From Streptomyces sp. CBMA291 (GTDB lineage Bacteria > Actinomycetota > Actinomycetes > Streptomycetales > Streptomycetaceae), in assembly GCF_014596525.1 (NCBI RefSeq), contig NZ_MSJP01000028.1:1-64000 (forward strand): a DNA stretch of 64,000 nt, read 5' to 3'. The first letter of the stretch is position 1; each line of letters begins with the position of its first letter. Below the pieces are notes generated by a model. The model searched no databases. It was not told the DNA's origin and worked only from the letters and a program-made list of their open reading frames with translations. The translations under genes were made by a program, and so were the position numbers. Below are positions 30,611-39,058 of the stretch, one piece after another.

Positions 30611-31495
30611 ATGGATCCGCGGCCCTCCACGGACCGGCTCGCCGGTCCGGCGCGCTGCTACCGCCACCCGGAGGCCGAGACCGGCATCCGCTGCACCCGC
30701 TGCGACCGGCCGATCTGCACCGCGTGCATGGTCTCCGCCTCCGTCGGCTTCCAGTGCCCCCCGTGCGTCCGCGACGGCTCGGGCACCGGCCACTCCGCCG
30801 GGGCCAACCAGCCGAGGACGCTCACCGGCGGCCGGATGGAGACGGACGGACGCCTCGTCACCAAGATCCTGATCGGCGTCAATCTCGCCGTGTACCTCGC
30901 GGTGCTCGTCCTCGGCGACCGGTTCGTGGACCGGCTGGTGCTCATCGGGCACGCGTTCAACCCGTGGCTCGGCGAGGTCGTCGGGGTCGCGGACGGCGAG
31001 TGGTACCGGCTGCTCACCGCGACCGTGCTGCACCAGGAGATCTTCCACATCCTCTTCAACGTGATGGGCCTGTGGGTGATCGGCGGGATCGTCGAGCCCG
31101 AGCTGGGCCGGGCCAGATTCGCGCTCCTGTGCCTGCTCTCCGGACTCTCCGGCTCCACCCTCGCCTATCTCGTCGCCGCGCCCAACCAGCCCTCCCTCGG
31201 CGCCTCCGGCGTGGTCTACGGCCTGATCGGCGCCTGGGTGGTGCTGGCCCGCAGGCACCGGCACGACATGCGGCCGGTGATCCTCTTCGTGGCGCTCTCG
31301 CTGCTCGTCACGTTCACCCGTCCGGGGATCTCCTGGGAGGCCCATGTCGGCGGTCTCGTCGCGGGCGCCCTGGTGACGTACGCCCTGGTGCACGCGCCCC
31401 GGGCGCACCGGAACCTGGTGCAGTACGGGGCCTGTGGCCTGGTGCTGCTGCTCGACGTGGGGCTCGTCCTGGGCCGGACGATGGCACTCACCTGA
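30611..31495 (+). CDS. Rhomboid-family intramembrane serine protease with N-terminal zinc finger
   Basis: A 294-residue protein. The N-terminal 50 residues form a B-box-like zinc-binding module (CYRHP, CTRCDRPICTACM, CPPC). Six to seven helices follow, from KILIGVNLAVYLAVLVL. The catalytic serine is in GASGVVYGLIGAW, the histidine in WEAHVGGLVAGAL, and HILFNVMGLW marks TM2. It cleaves membrane proteins within the bilayer; its substrate is unknown. The ATG at 30611 has GGAAGGAACGG upstream. The stop lies in the first copy of an 18-bp tandem repeat. Confidence 0.94.
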   Translation: MDPRPSTDRLAGPARCYRHPEAETGIRCTRCDRPICTACMVSASVGFQCPPCVRDGSGTGHSAGANQPRTLTGGRMETDGRLVTKILIGVNLAVYLAVLVLGDRFVDRLVLIGHAFNPWLGEVVGVADGEWYRLLTATVLHQEIFHILFNVMGLWVIGGIVEPELGRARFALLCLLSGLSGSTLAYLVAAPNQPSLGASGVVYGLIGAWVVLARRHRHDMRPVILFVALSLLVTFTRPGISWEAHVGGLVAGALVTYALVHAPRAHRNLVQYGACGLVLLLDVGLVLGRTMALT

Positions 31496-31553
31496 GGAGA
31501 AGCACTCACCTGAGGAGCACCGCTCACCTGAGGAGAGGTGCTCACCTGAGCAG
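31487..31553. repeat. 18-bp tandem repeat at the end of the rhomboid gene
   Basis: CTCACCTGAGGAG recurs at 31487, 31505 and 31523, with a variant at 31541. The first copy contains the TGA stop of the rhomboid gene. Confidence 0.75.
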
Positions 31554-31595
31554 AACCTGCCGTGGACGAGCTTTCCCGGGGAGCTTTCCCCAGAG

Positions 31596-31892
31596 TTATC
31601 CACAGACTGGAGCGGGTTGTCCCCCGTAGAGGGGGAAAGAGCGCGCCCCTCGTCTCTGACCTGGGCATTTTCCAGGGAGACGAGGGGCGTGACTCATCTG
31701 AGCAGGGGTGATTCCGGTCATACGGGGATCATTCCGGCGTCAATCCGGTGCCGATCAAGCGCCCGCAGGGCATCCGCAGGACCCCCGGAGGGTGTGCGGG
31801 AGTGCTCCACGAGTGTCGATCGACGCCAACCCGCACGAGTTATCCACAGATCTTCTTAAGTTATCCAGTGCTGTGCACAACTCTGTGGATAA
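31596..31892. promoter_or_regulatory. DnaA-box cluster outside oriC
   Basis: In the 458-base gap before crgA are three perfect TTATCCACA boxes (31596-31604, 31840-31848, and minus strand 31884-31892), plus TTATCCAGT (31861-31869) and TGTGCACAA (31872-31880). The last four lie within 53 bases. No gene is found in the gap. Confidence 0.75.
31644..31689. terminator. Bidirectional terminator between the rhomboid gene and crgA
   Basis: CGCCCCTCGTCTC (31644-31656) pairs perfectly with GAGACGAGGGGCG (31677-31689), with an inner CCTGG/CCAGG stem around a short loop. It lies between convergent genes. Confidence 0.85.
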
Positions 31893-31953
31893 GCTCAGGG
31901 GAGAACTTGCCGAGGAGTGTGGACGGAAGCCTGTCCGGGAGCGTGGACGGACG

Positions 31954-32208
31954 CTACTTCCACTGCGTGGAGACGCCGAACCCGGCCGCGATGAAGCCGA
32001 AGCCCACCACGATGTTCCAGTTCTCGATCGCCTTGACCGGCATCGAACCGTCGGTGACGTAGAAGACCACGATCCACACCAGACCGATCGCGAACAGCGC
32101 CAGCATCACCGGCGCCACCCAGCTGCGATTGGTCAGCTTGATGTTGGTCGCCTGCTTCGCGGGCGGGGGCGTGAAGTCGGCCTTCTTGCGGATCCGTGAC
32201 TTCGGCAC
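31954..32208 (-). CDS. crgA: Cell division protein CrgA
   Basis: An 84-residue membrane protein with the family N-terminus [19 protein letters not shown]. It has two helices ([44 protein letters not shown]). CrgA of streptomycetes modulates FtsZ-ring assembly and coordinates growth with sporulation septation. It has its own transcription unit, divergent from the DUF881 gene. Confidence 0.97.
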   Translation of the reverse strand: MPKSRIRKKADFTPPPAKQATNIKLTNRSWVAPVMLALFAIGLVWIVVFYVTDGSMPVKAIENWNIVVGFGFIAAGFGVSTQWK

Positions 32209-32348
32209 GAGGGACTCTCCTGTCGATGCGCTGCGTGACCGCGCAGGGAACTGTGGCTGGCGCCGGGATGTGACGAAGGAGGACGTCTGCGTCCCCCAGG
32301 CGTCCGTTAGCGTAGTGGTTCCGCGGCACCGAAGGGGATCAGGGTACG

Positions 32349-33116
32349 TTGAGCAATTCCATCGGTACTCCCGAAGGGCCGGGCCGCCCCGCCAGGTGGC
32401 GCCCCGTCCGGCTCCTCACCCTTGCCGTCTTCGCCCTCGCCGGACTCATCTTCTTCACGAGCTTCGACACCGCCAAGGGCACCAACCTGCGCACCGACGC
32501 CTCTCTTCTCCGCCTCTCCGACCTGATCGAGGAACGCGGCCACAAGAACGACGGACTCGACGAGACCACCGCCGCCCTCCGCGAGGAGGTCGACGCCCTC
32601 GTCACCCGCGACGACGGCTCCACCCGCGCCGAGACCGAGGAACTGGCCGCCCTCGAAGCGAAGGCGGGAACCGCCGAGGTCGCCGGCTCCGGCCTCACCG
32701 TCACCCTGAACGACGCCCCGCCGAACGCCCAGGCCGCCCCCGGCTACCCCGACCCCCAGGCCAACGACCTCGTCATCCACCAGCAGGACCTCCAGGCCGT
32801 CGTCAACGCCCTGTGGCAGGGCGGCGCCCAGGGCATCCGGGTCATGGACCAGCGGCTCGTCTCCACCAGCGCCGTCCGCTGCGTCGGCAACACCCTGATC
32901 CTCCAGGGCCGCGTCTACTCGCCCCCGTACAAGATCACCGCCGTCGGCGACCGGGGGAAGCTGAACAAGGCCCTCGCCGGGTCCCCCGCGCTCCGGAACT
33001 ACCAGCTGTACGTGAAGGCCTACGGGCTCGGCTGGAAAGTCGACGAGCACAAGACGGTGACTCTTCCCGGCTACTCGGGCACAGTGGACCTCCACCAGGC
33101 GAAGCCGCTGGGCTGA
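32349..33116 (+). CDS. DUF881 family protein
   Basis: A 255-residue protein with one N-terminal membrane helix ([20 protein letters not shown]), a coiled-coil stretch ([23 protein letters not shown] is the region; heptad leucines visible), then the DUF881 domain. Its signature is [40 protein letters not shown] and [12 protein letters not shown]. Related proteins sit next to ftsZ/div genes in Firmicutes; the function is unclear. The TTG start at 32349 has AGGG upstream; it is the only start that keeps the leader short. It leads into the first sortase gene 43 bases on. Confidence 0.87.
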   Translation: MSNSIGTPEGPGRPARWRPVRLLTLAVFALAGLIFFTSFDTAKGTNLRTDASLLRLSDLIEERGHKNDGLDETTAALREEVDALVTRDDGSTRAETEELAALEAKAGTAEVAGSGLTVTLNDAPPNAQAAPGYPDPQANDLVIHQQDLQAVVNALWQGGAQGIRVMDQRLVSTSAVRCVGNTLILQGRVYSPPYKITAVGDRGKLNKALAGSPALRNYQLYVKAYGLGWKVDEHKTVTLPGYSGTVDLHQAKPLG

Positions 33117-33159
33117 CCCGGGGCCGCCTCCCCGGCGCGCCCCCGAGCGGGGAGGGCGC

Positions 33160-33855
33160 GTGCGGCTCGTCGTACGGACCCTCAGCGAGCTGTGCCTCAC
33201 CGTCGGCACCCTGACCGTGCTCTTCGTCGTGTACGTCCTCCACTGGACCGGCATCCAGGCCCGCGACGCCGGAGCCGGACGCATCGACACCCTCCAGCGG
33301 GAGTGGGCCGCCGCGAGCACCACCGCCCGGACCGGCCCCGAAGGCTCCCCCGGTCCTGCGGCCGGACCCGGTCCCCTCCCCTACGTCCCCGGCGAGGGCC
33401 TCGCCGTCATGTACGTCCCCCGGCTCGGCGCGGACTGGAAGTGGCCCGTCCTCGAAGGCACCGGACCGTCCGTCCTGCGCGAGGGCCTCGGGCACTACGC
33501 GGCCACCGCCCGCCTCGGCGCCACCGGAAACTTCTCCGTCGCGGGACACCGCCGCACCCACGGCGACCCCTTCAAGGACTTCCCCCGGCTGCGCCCCGGC
33601 GACGCGGTGGTCCTGACCGACGGGACGACCTGGTTCACCTACCGCGTCGACCGGGGCCCCTACCGGACCGTGCCCACCGACGTCGGGGTCGTCGCCCCCC
33701 TGCCCCGGAAGTCCGGATACGCCGGTCCCGGCCGCTATCTCACCCTCACCACCTGCGACCCCGAGTGGGGCAGCAGCCACCGGCTCGTCGTCTGGGCCCA
33801 CCTCGACTCCACCGCCCCGGCCGCCGACGGGCTCCCACCGGCTTTGGCGGGCTGA
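33160..33855 (+). CDS. Class E sortase (first of three)
   Basis: A 231-residue transpeptidase. The N-terminal helix is LCLTVGTLTVLFVVYVLHW. The sortase fold has catalytic H in VAGHRRTHGDPF, C in YLTLTTCDP and R in SSHRLVVW. Class E sortases of GC-rich actinobacteria recognise LAxTG substrates and join them to peptidoglycan. The GTG at 33160 has GGAGG eight bases upstream. This copy is more divergent from the other two than they are from each other. Confidence 0.92.
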   Translation: MRLVVRTLSELCLTVGTLTVLFVVYVLHWTGIQARDAGAGRIDTLQREWAAASTTARTGPEGSPGPAAGPGPLPYVPGEGLAVMYVPRLGADWKWPVLEGTGPSVLREGLGHYAATARLGATGNFSVAGHRRTHGDPFKDFPRLRPGDAVVLTDGTTWFTYRVDRGPYRTVPTDVGVVAPLPRKSGYAGPGRYLTLTTCDPEWGSSHRLVVWAHLDSTAPAADGLPPALAG

Positions 33856-33919
33856 CCCCCCACGGGCCCCTCGCCCCGTACTCTGGTCCCCGTAACGAAC
33901 GGAAGGGGCGGTCGACGTC

Positions 33920-34081
33920 ATGTACGGCTGGATCTGGCGGCATCTGCCGGGCAACGCGTGGGTACGGGCGCTGATCTCGATCGTGCTGGTCCTGGCGATC
34001 GTCTACGCCCTCTTCCAGTACGTGTTCCCCTGGGCGGAGCCGCTGCTTCCGTTCAACGATGTGACGGTGGACGGCCAGTGA
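33920..34081 (+). CDS. Small single-pass membrane protein
   Basis: A 53-residue protein, too short for most gene lists: MYGWIWRHLPGNAWVRALIS, then a strongly hydrophobic VLVLAIVYALFQYVFPW and a short tail ending VDGQ. ATG at 33920 has GGAAGGGG about ten bases upstream. Its stop overlaps the pabA GTG by four bases (GTGA), indicating real translation and coupling. Function unknown. Confidence 0.85.
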   Translation: MYGWIWRHLPGNAWVRALISIVLVLAIVYALFQYVFPWAEPLLPFNDVTVDGQ

Positions 34082-34716
34082 GCGCGCGAATTCTCGTCGT
34101 CGACAACTACGACAGCTTCGTCTTCAACCTCGTTCAGTACCTCTACCAGCTCGGCGCCGAGTGCGAAGTCCTGCGCAACGACGAGGTCGAGCTGAGCCAC
34201 GCCCAGGACGGCTTCGACGGCGTCCTGCTCTCGCCCGGACCCGGCACGCCCGAGCAGGCGGGGATCTGCGTCGACATGGTCCGGCACTGCGCCGAGACCG
34301 GCGTGCCCGTCTTCGGCGTCTGCCTCGGCATGCAGTCGATGGCCGTCGCGTACGGCGGAGTCGTCGACCGCGCGCCCGAGCTGCTGCACGGCAAGACCTC
34401 CCCCGTCACCCACGGGGGCCAGGGCGTCTTCACCGGGCTCCCCTCGCCGTTCACCGCGACCCGCTACCACTCGCTGGCCGCCGAGCCCACCGCCCTGCCG
34501 GACGTGCTCGAAGTGACCGCGCGGACCGAGGACGGCATCATCATGGGCCTGCGACACCGGGAACTGGCCGTCGAAGGCGTCCAGTTCCACCCGGAATCCG
34601 TCCTCACCGAGCACGGCCACCGGATGCTGGCCAACTGGCTGGAGCAGTGCGGCGACACCGGGGCGGTCTGCCGCTCGACGGGGCTCGCGCCGGTGGTGGG
34701 CAAGGCCGTCGCGTGA
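34078..34716 (+). CDS. pabA: Aminodeoxychorismate/anthranilate synthase glutaminase component (PabA/TrpG)
   Basis: A 212-residue class I glutamine amidotransferase that supplies ammonia for p-aminobenzoate (folate) or anthranilate synthesis. VVDNYDSFVFNLVQYL opens it. The catalytic triad is C in GVCLGMQS, H and E in GVQFHPESVLTEHG; the oxyanion loop is LLSPGPGTPE. Whether it serves pabB or trpE cannot be decided, since neither is in the window; the standalone position in a cell-wall region is conserved in Streptomyces. GTG start overlaps the upstream stop and its own stop overlaps the next gene (GTGA). Confidence 0.93.
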   Translation: MSARILVVDNYDSFVFNLVQYLYQLGAECEVLRNDEVELSHAQDGFDGVLLSPGPGTPEQAGICVDMVRHCAETGVPVFGVCLGMQSMAVAYGGVVDRAPELLHGKTSPVTHGGQGVFTGLPSPFTATRYHSLAAEPTALPDVLEVTARTEDGIIMGLRHRELAVEGVQFHPESVLTEHGHRMLANWLEQCGDTGAVCRSTGLAPVVGKAVA

Positions 34717-36005
34717 CGACGGGCTCTCCGTGGTTCCGGGCGAACGACGAGCCCGGCCCCGAGCCGATACCCCAGGACCCCCACGGGCCGCGCCCCCCCG
34801 CCCCCGCGCCGGGATACGGACAGCCGCCCACACAGGGATACGGCCCCGGGCAGGAGTACCCACCCGGCTACGCCGAGCCCACCGGGCAGGGCCCCGCGTC
34901 CGGCTACGGAGAGCCCGCCTACGGAGAGTCCGGTTACGGGGAGCCCGGTTACGGAGAGCCCGGTTACGGGGAGCCGTCCCCGCACCCGTACGGGCAGGCC
35001 CCCGCGCCCCATCCGTACGAGGAGACCTACGCGGGGCCCTACACGCCCCCGTACGAGCCGCCCGAGACGTCCGAGGCACCCGAGGCCGCTGTGGAGACGA
35101 CAGCGCTTCTGGAGGCCGTGGAGCCGCTTCCCGGGCCGGACCAGACCGCGGGCACGGGTCCGCTTCCCGGCCCCGGCCGGGCCGAGCGGCGCCGCGCCGC
35201 CGCCAAGGGCGGCCGTGCCAAGGGCCGTAGAGGCGCCCCCGCGCCCCCGCCCCCGCCCGGCGCCGGATCCCCCGCCGCCCCGCTCTCCCGCGTCGAGGCC
35301 CGGCGCGCCGCCCGCGCCGCCAAGGAGAGCGTCGGCGTCGTCGCCAGCCGGGTCGTCGGCGAACTCTTCATCACCTTCGGCGTCGTCATGCTCCTCTTCG
35401 TCACCTACCAGCTCTGGTGGACGAACGTGCTGGCCGGTCAGGAGACCGACCGGGCCAAGGCGCAGATCGAGGACACCTGGGCCAAGGGCGAGCAGGGCGG
35501 GGCCGAACCCGACGCCTTCGAACCCGGCCAGGGCTTCGCCATCATGTACATCCCCAAGCTGGACGTCGTCGTCCCCATCGCCGAGGGCACCAACAAGACC
35601 AAGGTCCTCGACAAGGGCATGGTCGGCCACTACGGCGAGGGCGGCCTCAAGACGGCCATGCCCTCCGACAAGCAGGGCAACTTCGCCGTCGCAGGCCACC
35701 GCAACACGCACGGCGAGCCCTTCCGGTACGTCAACCGGCTGAAGCCCGGCGACCCGATCGTCGTCGAGACCCGCAACACCTACTACACCTACGAGATGGC
35801 GAGCATCCTCCCGCAGACCTCGCCCTCGAACGTCTCCGTCATCGACCCGGTGCCGAAGGCCTCGGGCTTCACGAAACCCGGCCGGTACATCACGCTGACC
35901 ACCTGCACCCCCGAATTCACCAGCACCTACCGCATGATCGTGTGGGGAAAGCTGGTCGACGAGCGCCCGCGGAGCAAGGGAAAGCCCCCGGCGCTCGTAG
36001 GCTGA
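34713..36005 (+). CDS. srtE1: Class E sortase with long disordered N-terminus (SrtE1-like)
   Basis: A 430-residue sortase. Residues 1-210 are Pro/Tyr/Gly/Glu-rich, with tandem YGEPGYGEP-type repeats at about 65-95, and cytoplasmic. The membrane helix (VGELFITFGVVMLLFVTYQLWW) follows, then the catalytic domain with H in AVAGHRNTHGEPFRY, C in ITLTTCTPEF and R in STYRMIVWG. Its placement directly before a second close paralogue matches the S. coelicolor srtE1-srtE2 pair that anchors long chaplins for aerial growth. GTG at 34713 overlaps the pabA stop. Confidence 0.93.
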   Translation: MTTGSPWFRANDEPGPEPIPQDPHGPRPPAPAPGYGQPPTQGYGPGQEYPPGYAEPTGQGPASGYGEPAYGESGYGEPGYGEPGYGEPSPHPYGQAPAPHPYEETYAGPYTPPYEPPETSEAPEAAVETTALLEAVEPLPGPDQTAGTGPLPGPGRAERRRAAAKGGRAKGRRGAPAPPPPPGAGSPAAPLSRVEARRAARAAKESVGVVASRVVGELFITFGVVMLLFVTYQLWWTNVLAGQETDRAKAQIEDTWAKGEQGGAEPDAFEPGQGFAIMYIPKLDVVVPIAEGTNKTKVLDKGMVGHYGEGGLKTAMPSDKQGNFAVAGHRNTHGEPFRYVNRLKPGDPIVVETRNTYYTYEMASILPQTSPSNVSVIDPVPKASGFTKPGRYITLTTCTPEFTSTYRMIVWGKLVDERPRSKGKPPALVG

Positions 36006-36053
36006 GTCCGCACATTTCCGGAACATCTCCGGACAGGACGACGGGACGACCTC

Positions 36054-36731
36054 GTGGCACGCGCGCGCAACCGGATCGCCGGGTTCATCAGCTTCCTCGG
36101 CGAACTCCTCATCACGGCGGGCCTGGTGCTCGGCCTCTTCGTCGCCTACTCCCTGTGGTGGACGAACGTGCTCGCCGACCGCGCCGCCGACAAGGACGGC
36201 GCCCAGGTCCGCGGCCACTGGGCCGAGGAGAGCCCCGGAGCGCTCGACACCAAGGACGGCATCGGCTTCCTCCACGTACCGGCGATGAAGAACGGCGAGG
36301 TCCTCGTCAAACAGGGCGTCGGCACGGACGTCCTCAACCACGGCGTCGCCGGGGTCTACGACGACCCGATCAAGGCGGCCCTCCCGCAGGAGAAGCAGGG
36401 CAACTTCACGCTCGCCGCCCACCGGGACGGACACGGCGCCAAATTCCACAACATCCACAAGTTGAGGATCGGCGATCCGATCGTCTTCGAGACCAAGGAC
36501 ACCTGGTACGTCTACAAGGTCTACGAGACCCTGCCGGAGACCACCAAGTACAACGTGGACGTCCTCCAGCCGGTCCCGCTGGAATCCGGCAAGACCAAGC
36601 CCGGCCGGTACATCACGCTGACCACCTGCACCCCGATGTACACCTCCGACTACCGCTACATCGTCTGGGGCGAGCTGGAGCGCACCGAGAAGGTCGACGC
36701 CGCGCGCACGCCCCCGGCCGAACTCCGCTGA
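36054..36731 (+). CDS. srtE2: Class E sortase (SrtE2-like)
   Basis: A 225-residue sortase: short basic N-terminus MARARNRIAGFISF, membrane helix (GELLITAGLVLGLFVAYSLWW), catalytic H in TLAAHRDGHGAKFH, C in ITLTTCTPMY and R in SDYRYIVWG. It starts 48 bases after srtE1 and shares its LWWTNVLA segment, so it is a tandem duplicate. The histidine context differs (AAHRDGHG instead of AGHRNTHG), fitting a different substrate preference. Confidence 0.93.
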   Translation: MARARNRIAGFISFLGELLITAGLVLGLFVAYSLWWTNVLADRAADKDGAQVRGHWAEESPGALDTKDGIGFLHVPAMKNGEVLVKQGVGTDVLNHGVAGVYDDPIKAALPQEKQGNFTLAAHRDGHGAKFHNIHKLRIGDPIVFETKDTWYVYKVYETLPETTKYNVDVLQPVPLESGKTKPGRYITLTTCTPMYTSDYRYIVWGELERTEKVDAARTPPAELR

Positions 36732-36760
36732 CCGCTCCGCCGGGGAACCGGACGGACAAG

Positions 36761-36795
36761 AGGGCCCCGGCATCCTGTGCGGATGCCGGGGCCCT
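36761..36795. terminator. Bidirectional terminator between srtE2 and pknB
   Basis: AGGGCCCCGGCATCC (36761-36775) pairs perfectly with GGATGCCGGGGCCCT (36781-36795) around TGTGC, between convergent genes. Confidence 0.9.
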
Positions 36796-36825
36796 CCCCG
36801 TCCCACCGGATCCGGTGGGACGGGC

Positions 36826-38916
36826 TCAGTCGAAGAGACCGGCGCCCGGGAAGCCGGGGTTGCCGCCAGGGTTGCCCCCGTCGCCGTTGCCCCCGCCGTT
36901 GTCGCCGCCGTTGTTTCCGGGACCACCGTTGCCGGGGCCGTTGCCGCCGAGGGTGTACACGACCACCGTGTCCCCGGTGTTGACCATCTGACCGGCCCCC
37001 GGGTTCGCGCCGATCACCCGGTCGTCCTCGCCGCCCGAACCCTGCTGCTGGACGACCAGGCCCATGGCCTCAAGCTGCTGCTTGACGTCCTTGAACTTCT
37101 TGCCGCCGATGTCGGTGGGGATCTGGACCTGCGTCTGCTGCGGGCCCTTGGAGACGCGCAGCTTCACCGTGGTGTCCTGCGGCGCCGACGCGTTCCCCTC
37201 CGGGGTCTGCGCCAGGACCTGGTCCTTGGGCTGCTCGCTGTCGACGTACTCCGTCGTCACGTTGAAGCCCAGCTGCTTGAGCTGCTGCTCCGCCTGCGAC
37301 ACCGGGTTGCCGACCACGACCGGCACCGTCTTCAGCTTCTGCTTCGAAACGGTGATCGTCACCTCGGAGTTCTTCTCCGCCTTGGTGCCGCCGTCCGGGT
37401 TCTGGCGCAGGACCGAACCGGGATCCTTGTCGGACTCCTCCTGCTCGACCTTCACCTTGAAGCCCTTGGACTTCAGGGAGTCCTCGGCGCGCTCCTGCGA
37501 CTGCTCGACGACATCCGGGACCTCAAGGAGGGGCGCGCCCTCGGAGACGTACACCTGGACCGTGCCGTCGGTGTCCATCTTCGCGATGTTGTCGGCGACC
37601 GGGGTCTGACGGCAGATCGAGCCCTTGGGCTGGTCGCAGCGCTCGGTTCCGGCCTGGAGGACCTTCACCGACGCGTTGGCCGCGAGGCCCTGCGCCCCCT
37701 CCATGGTCTGGCCGACCAGTTGCGGGACGACGACCTGCGGGTTCTTGTCCTTCTTGTCGAAGAGGGAGACGACGATGAAGACCGCGCCGACCAGCAGTAT
37801 GACGGCCGCCACGACCAGCATGATGGTCGAGGTGTTGGACTTCTTCTGGCCGCCCCTGCCGCGCCGGTCCGGGCGGTCGTCGTAACCGCCGTAGCCCCCG
37901 TAACCGCCGTCGTTCGGGTTGACCGGCGGCATCATCGAGGTCTGGCCGGCCGGGTCGCTCTGGTGCAGCGCCGTCGTCGGCTGGTCCTCCGGCGGATAGC
38001 CGCCGTAGCCGCCGCCGTACACGGGCGCGCCCGCCATGCCCATCCCGATGCCCATCGCGGCGGCTGCCGCGACCGGCTGCCCGTCGAGGCACGCCTCGAT
38101 GTCCGCGCGCATCTCGTCGGCGGACTGGTAGCGGTAGTCGGGGTCCTTGACCAGGGCCTTGAGGACGATGGCGTCCATCTCGGGCGTGATCTCGGGGTCG
38201 AAGTTGCTCGGCGGCTGCGGTTCCTCGCGTACGTGCTGGTACGCGACGGCGACCGGGGAGTCGCCGATGAAGGGCGGCCGGACGGTGAGCAGTTCGTAGA
38301 GCAGACAGCCGGTGGAGTACAGGTCGGAGCGGGCGTCGACCTGCTCGCCCTTGGCCTGCTCGGGGGAGAGGTACTGGGCCGTGCCGATCACCGCGGACGT
38401 CTGCGTCATGGTCATGCCCGAGTCGCCCATGGCGCGCGCGATGCCGAAGTCCATGACCTTGACCTGGCCGGTGCGGGTCAGCATGACGTTGGCGGGCTTG
38501 ATGTCGCGGTGCACGATGCCGGCGCGGTGCGAGTACTCCAGTGCCTGGAGGATGCCGACCGTCATCTCCAGGGTGCGCTCGGGCAGCAGCTTGCGCCCGG
38601 AGTGCAGCAGCTCGCGCAGGGTCGACCCGTCGACGTACTCCATCACGATGTACGGGATGGAGACCCCGTCGACGTAGTCCTCGCCGGTGTCGTAGACCGC
38701 GACGATCGCCGGATGGTTCAGCGAGGCGGCGGATTGTGCCTCACGGCGGAACCGGGCCTGGAAGGACGGATCGCGGGCCAGGTCGGCCCGCAGCGTCTTC
38801 ACGGCGACGGTGCGGCCGAGCCGGGTGTCCTGCCCGAGGTACACCTCGGCCATGCCACCGCGGCCGAGCACCGAGCCCAGCTCGTACCGGCCGCCGAGGC
38901 GACGCGGCTCTTCCAT
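36826..38916 (-). CDS. pknB: Transmembrane Ser/Thr kinase with PASTA domains (PknB)
   Basis: A 696-residue kinase that senses muropeptides or lipid II and controls peptidoglycan growth. The kinase domain covers residues 10-275: glycine loop GRGGMAEVY, K40, HRD D138, DFG D156 and activation loop with MTQTSAVIGTAQYLSPEQ. A Gly/Tyr/Pro-rich juxtamembrane region runs 285-360, the membrane helix 363-386, and four PASTA repeats about 392-665. The tail is Gly/Asn-rich and may be disordered. The ATG at 38916 fits the family start MEEPRRLGGRYELG. Last gene of the operon from fhaA. Confidence 0.97.
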   Translation of the reverse strand: MEEPRRLGGRYELGSVLGRGGMAEVYLGQDTRLGRTVAVKTLRADLARDPSFQARFRREAQSAASLNHPAIVAVYDTGEDYVDGVSIPYIVMEYVDGSTLRELLHSGRKLLPERTLEMTVGILQALEYSHRAGIVHRDIKPANVMLTRTGQVKVMDFGIARAMGDSGMTMTQTSAVIGTAQYLSPEQAKGEQVDARSDLYSTGCLLYELLTVRPPFIGDSPVAVAYQHVREEPQPPSNFDPEITPEMDAIVLKALVKDPDYRYQSADEMRADIEACLDGQPVAAAAAMGIGMGMAGAPVYGGGYGGYPPEDQPTTALHQSDPAGQTSMMPPVNPNDGGYGGYGGYDDRPDRRGRGGQKKSNTSTIMLVVAAVILLVGAVFIVVSLFDKKDKNPQVVVPQLVGQTMEGAQGLAANASVKVLQAGTERCDQPKGSICRQTPVADNIAKMDTDGTVQVYVSEGAPLLEVPDVVEQSQERAEDSLKSKGFKVKVEQEESDKDPGSVLRQNPDGGTKAEKNSEVTITVSKQKLKTVPVVVGNPVSQAEQQLKQLGFNVTTEYVDSEQPKDQVLAQTPEGNASAPQDTTVKLRVSKGPQQTQVQIPTDIGGKKFKDVKQQLEAMGLVVQQQGSGGEDDRVIGANPGAGQMVNTGDTVVVYTLGGNGPGNGGPGNNGGDNGGGNGDGGNPGGNPGFPGAGLFD

Positions 38917-39058
38917 AGCTAATCCAGCCCTCTCCGTCTGTCCCGACCGCACCCATGGGTGGTCCGGCGGTGTGTGCTGTTCGCGCATACGGTACCGGCC
39001 CGGGGCATGCCGTCCGCCAGGGACCGGTGCCCGATACCCGACCGGTACACGAGTGGGA

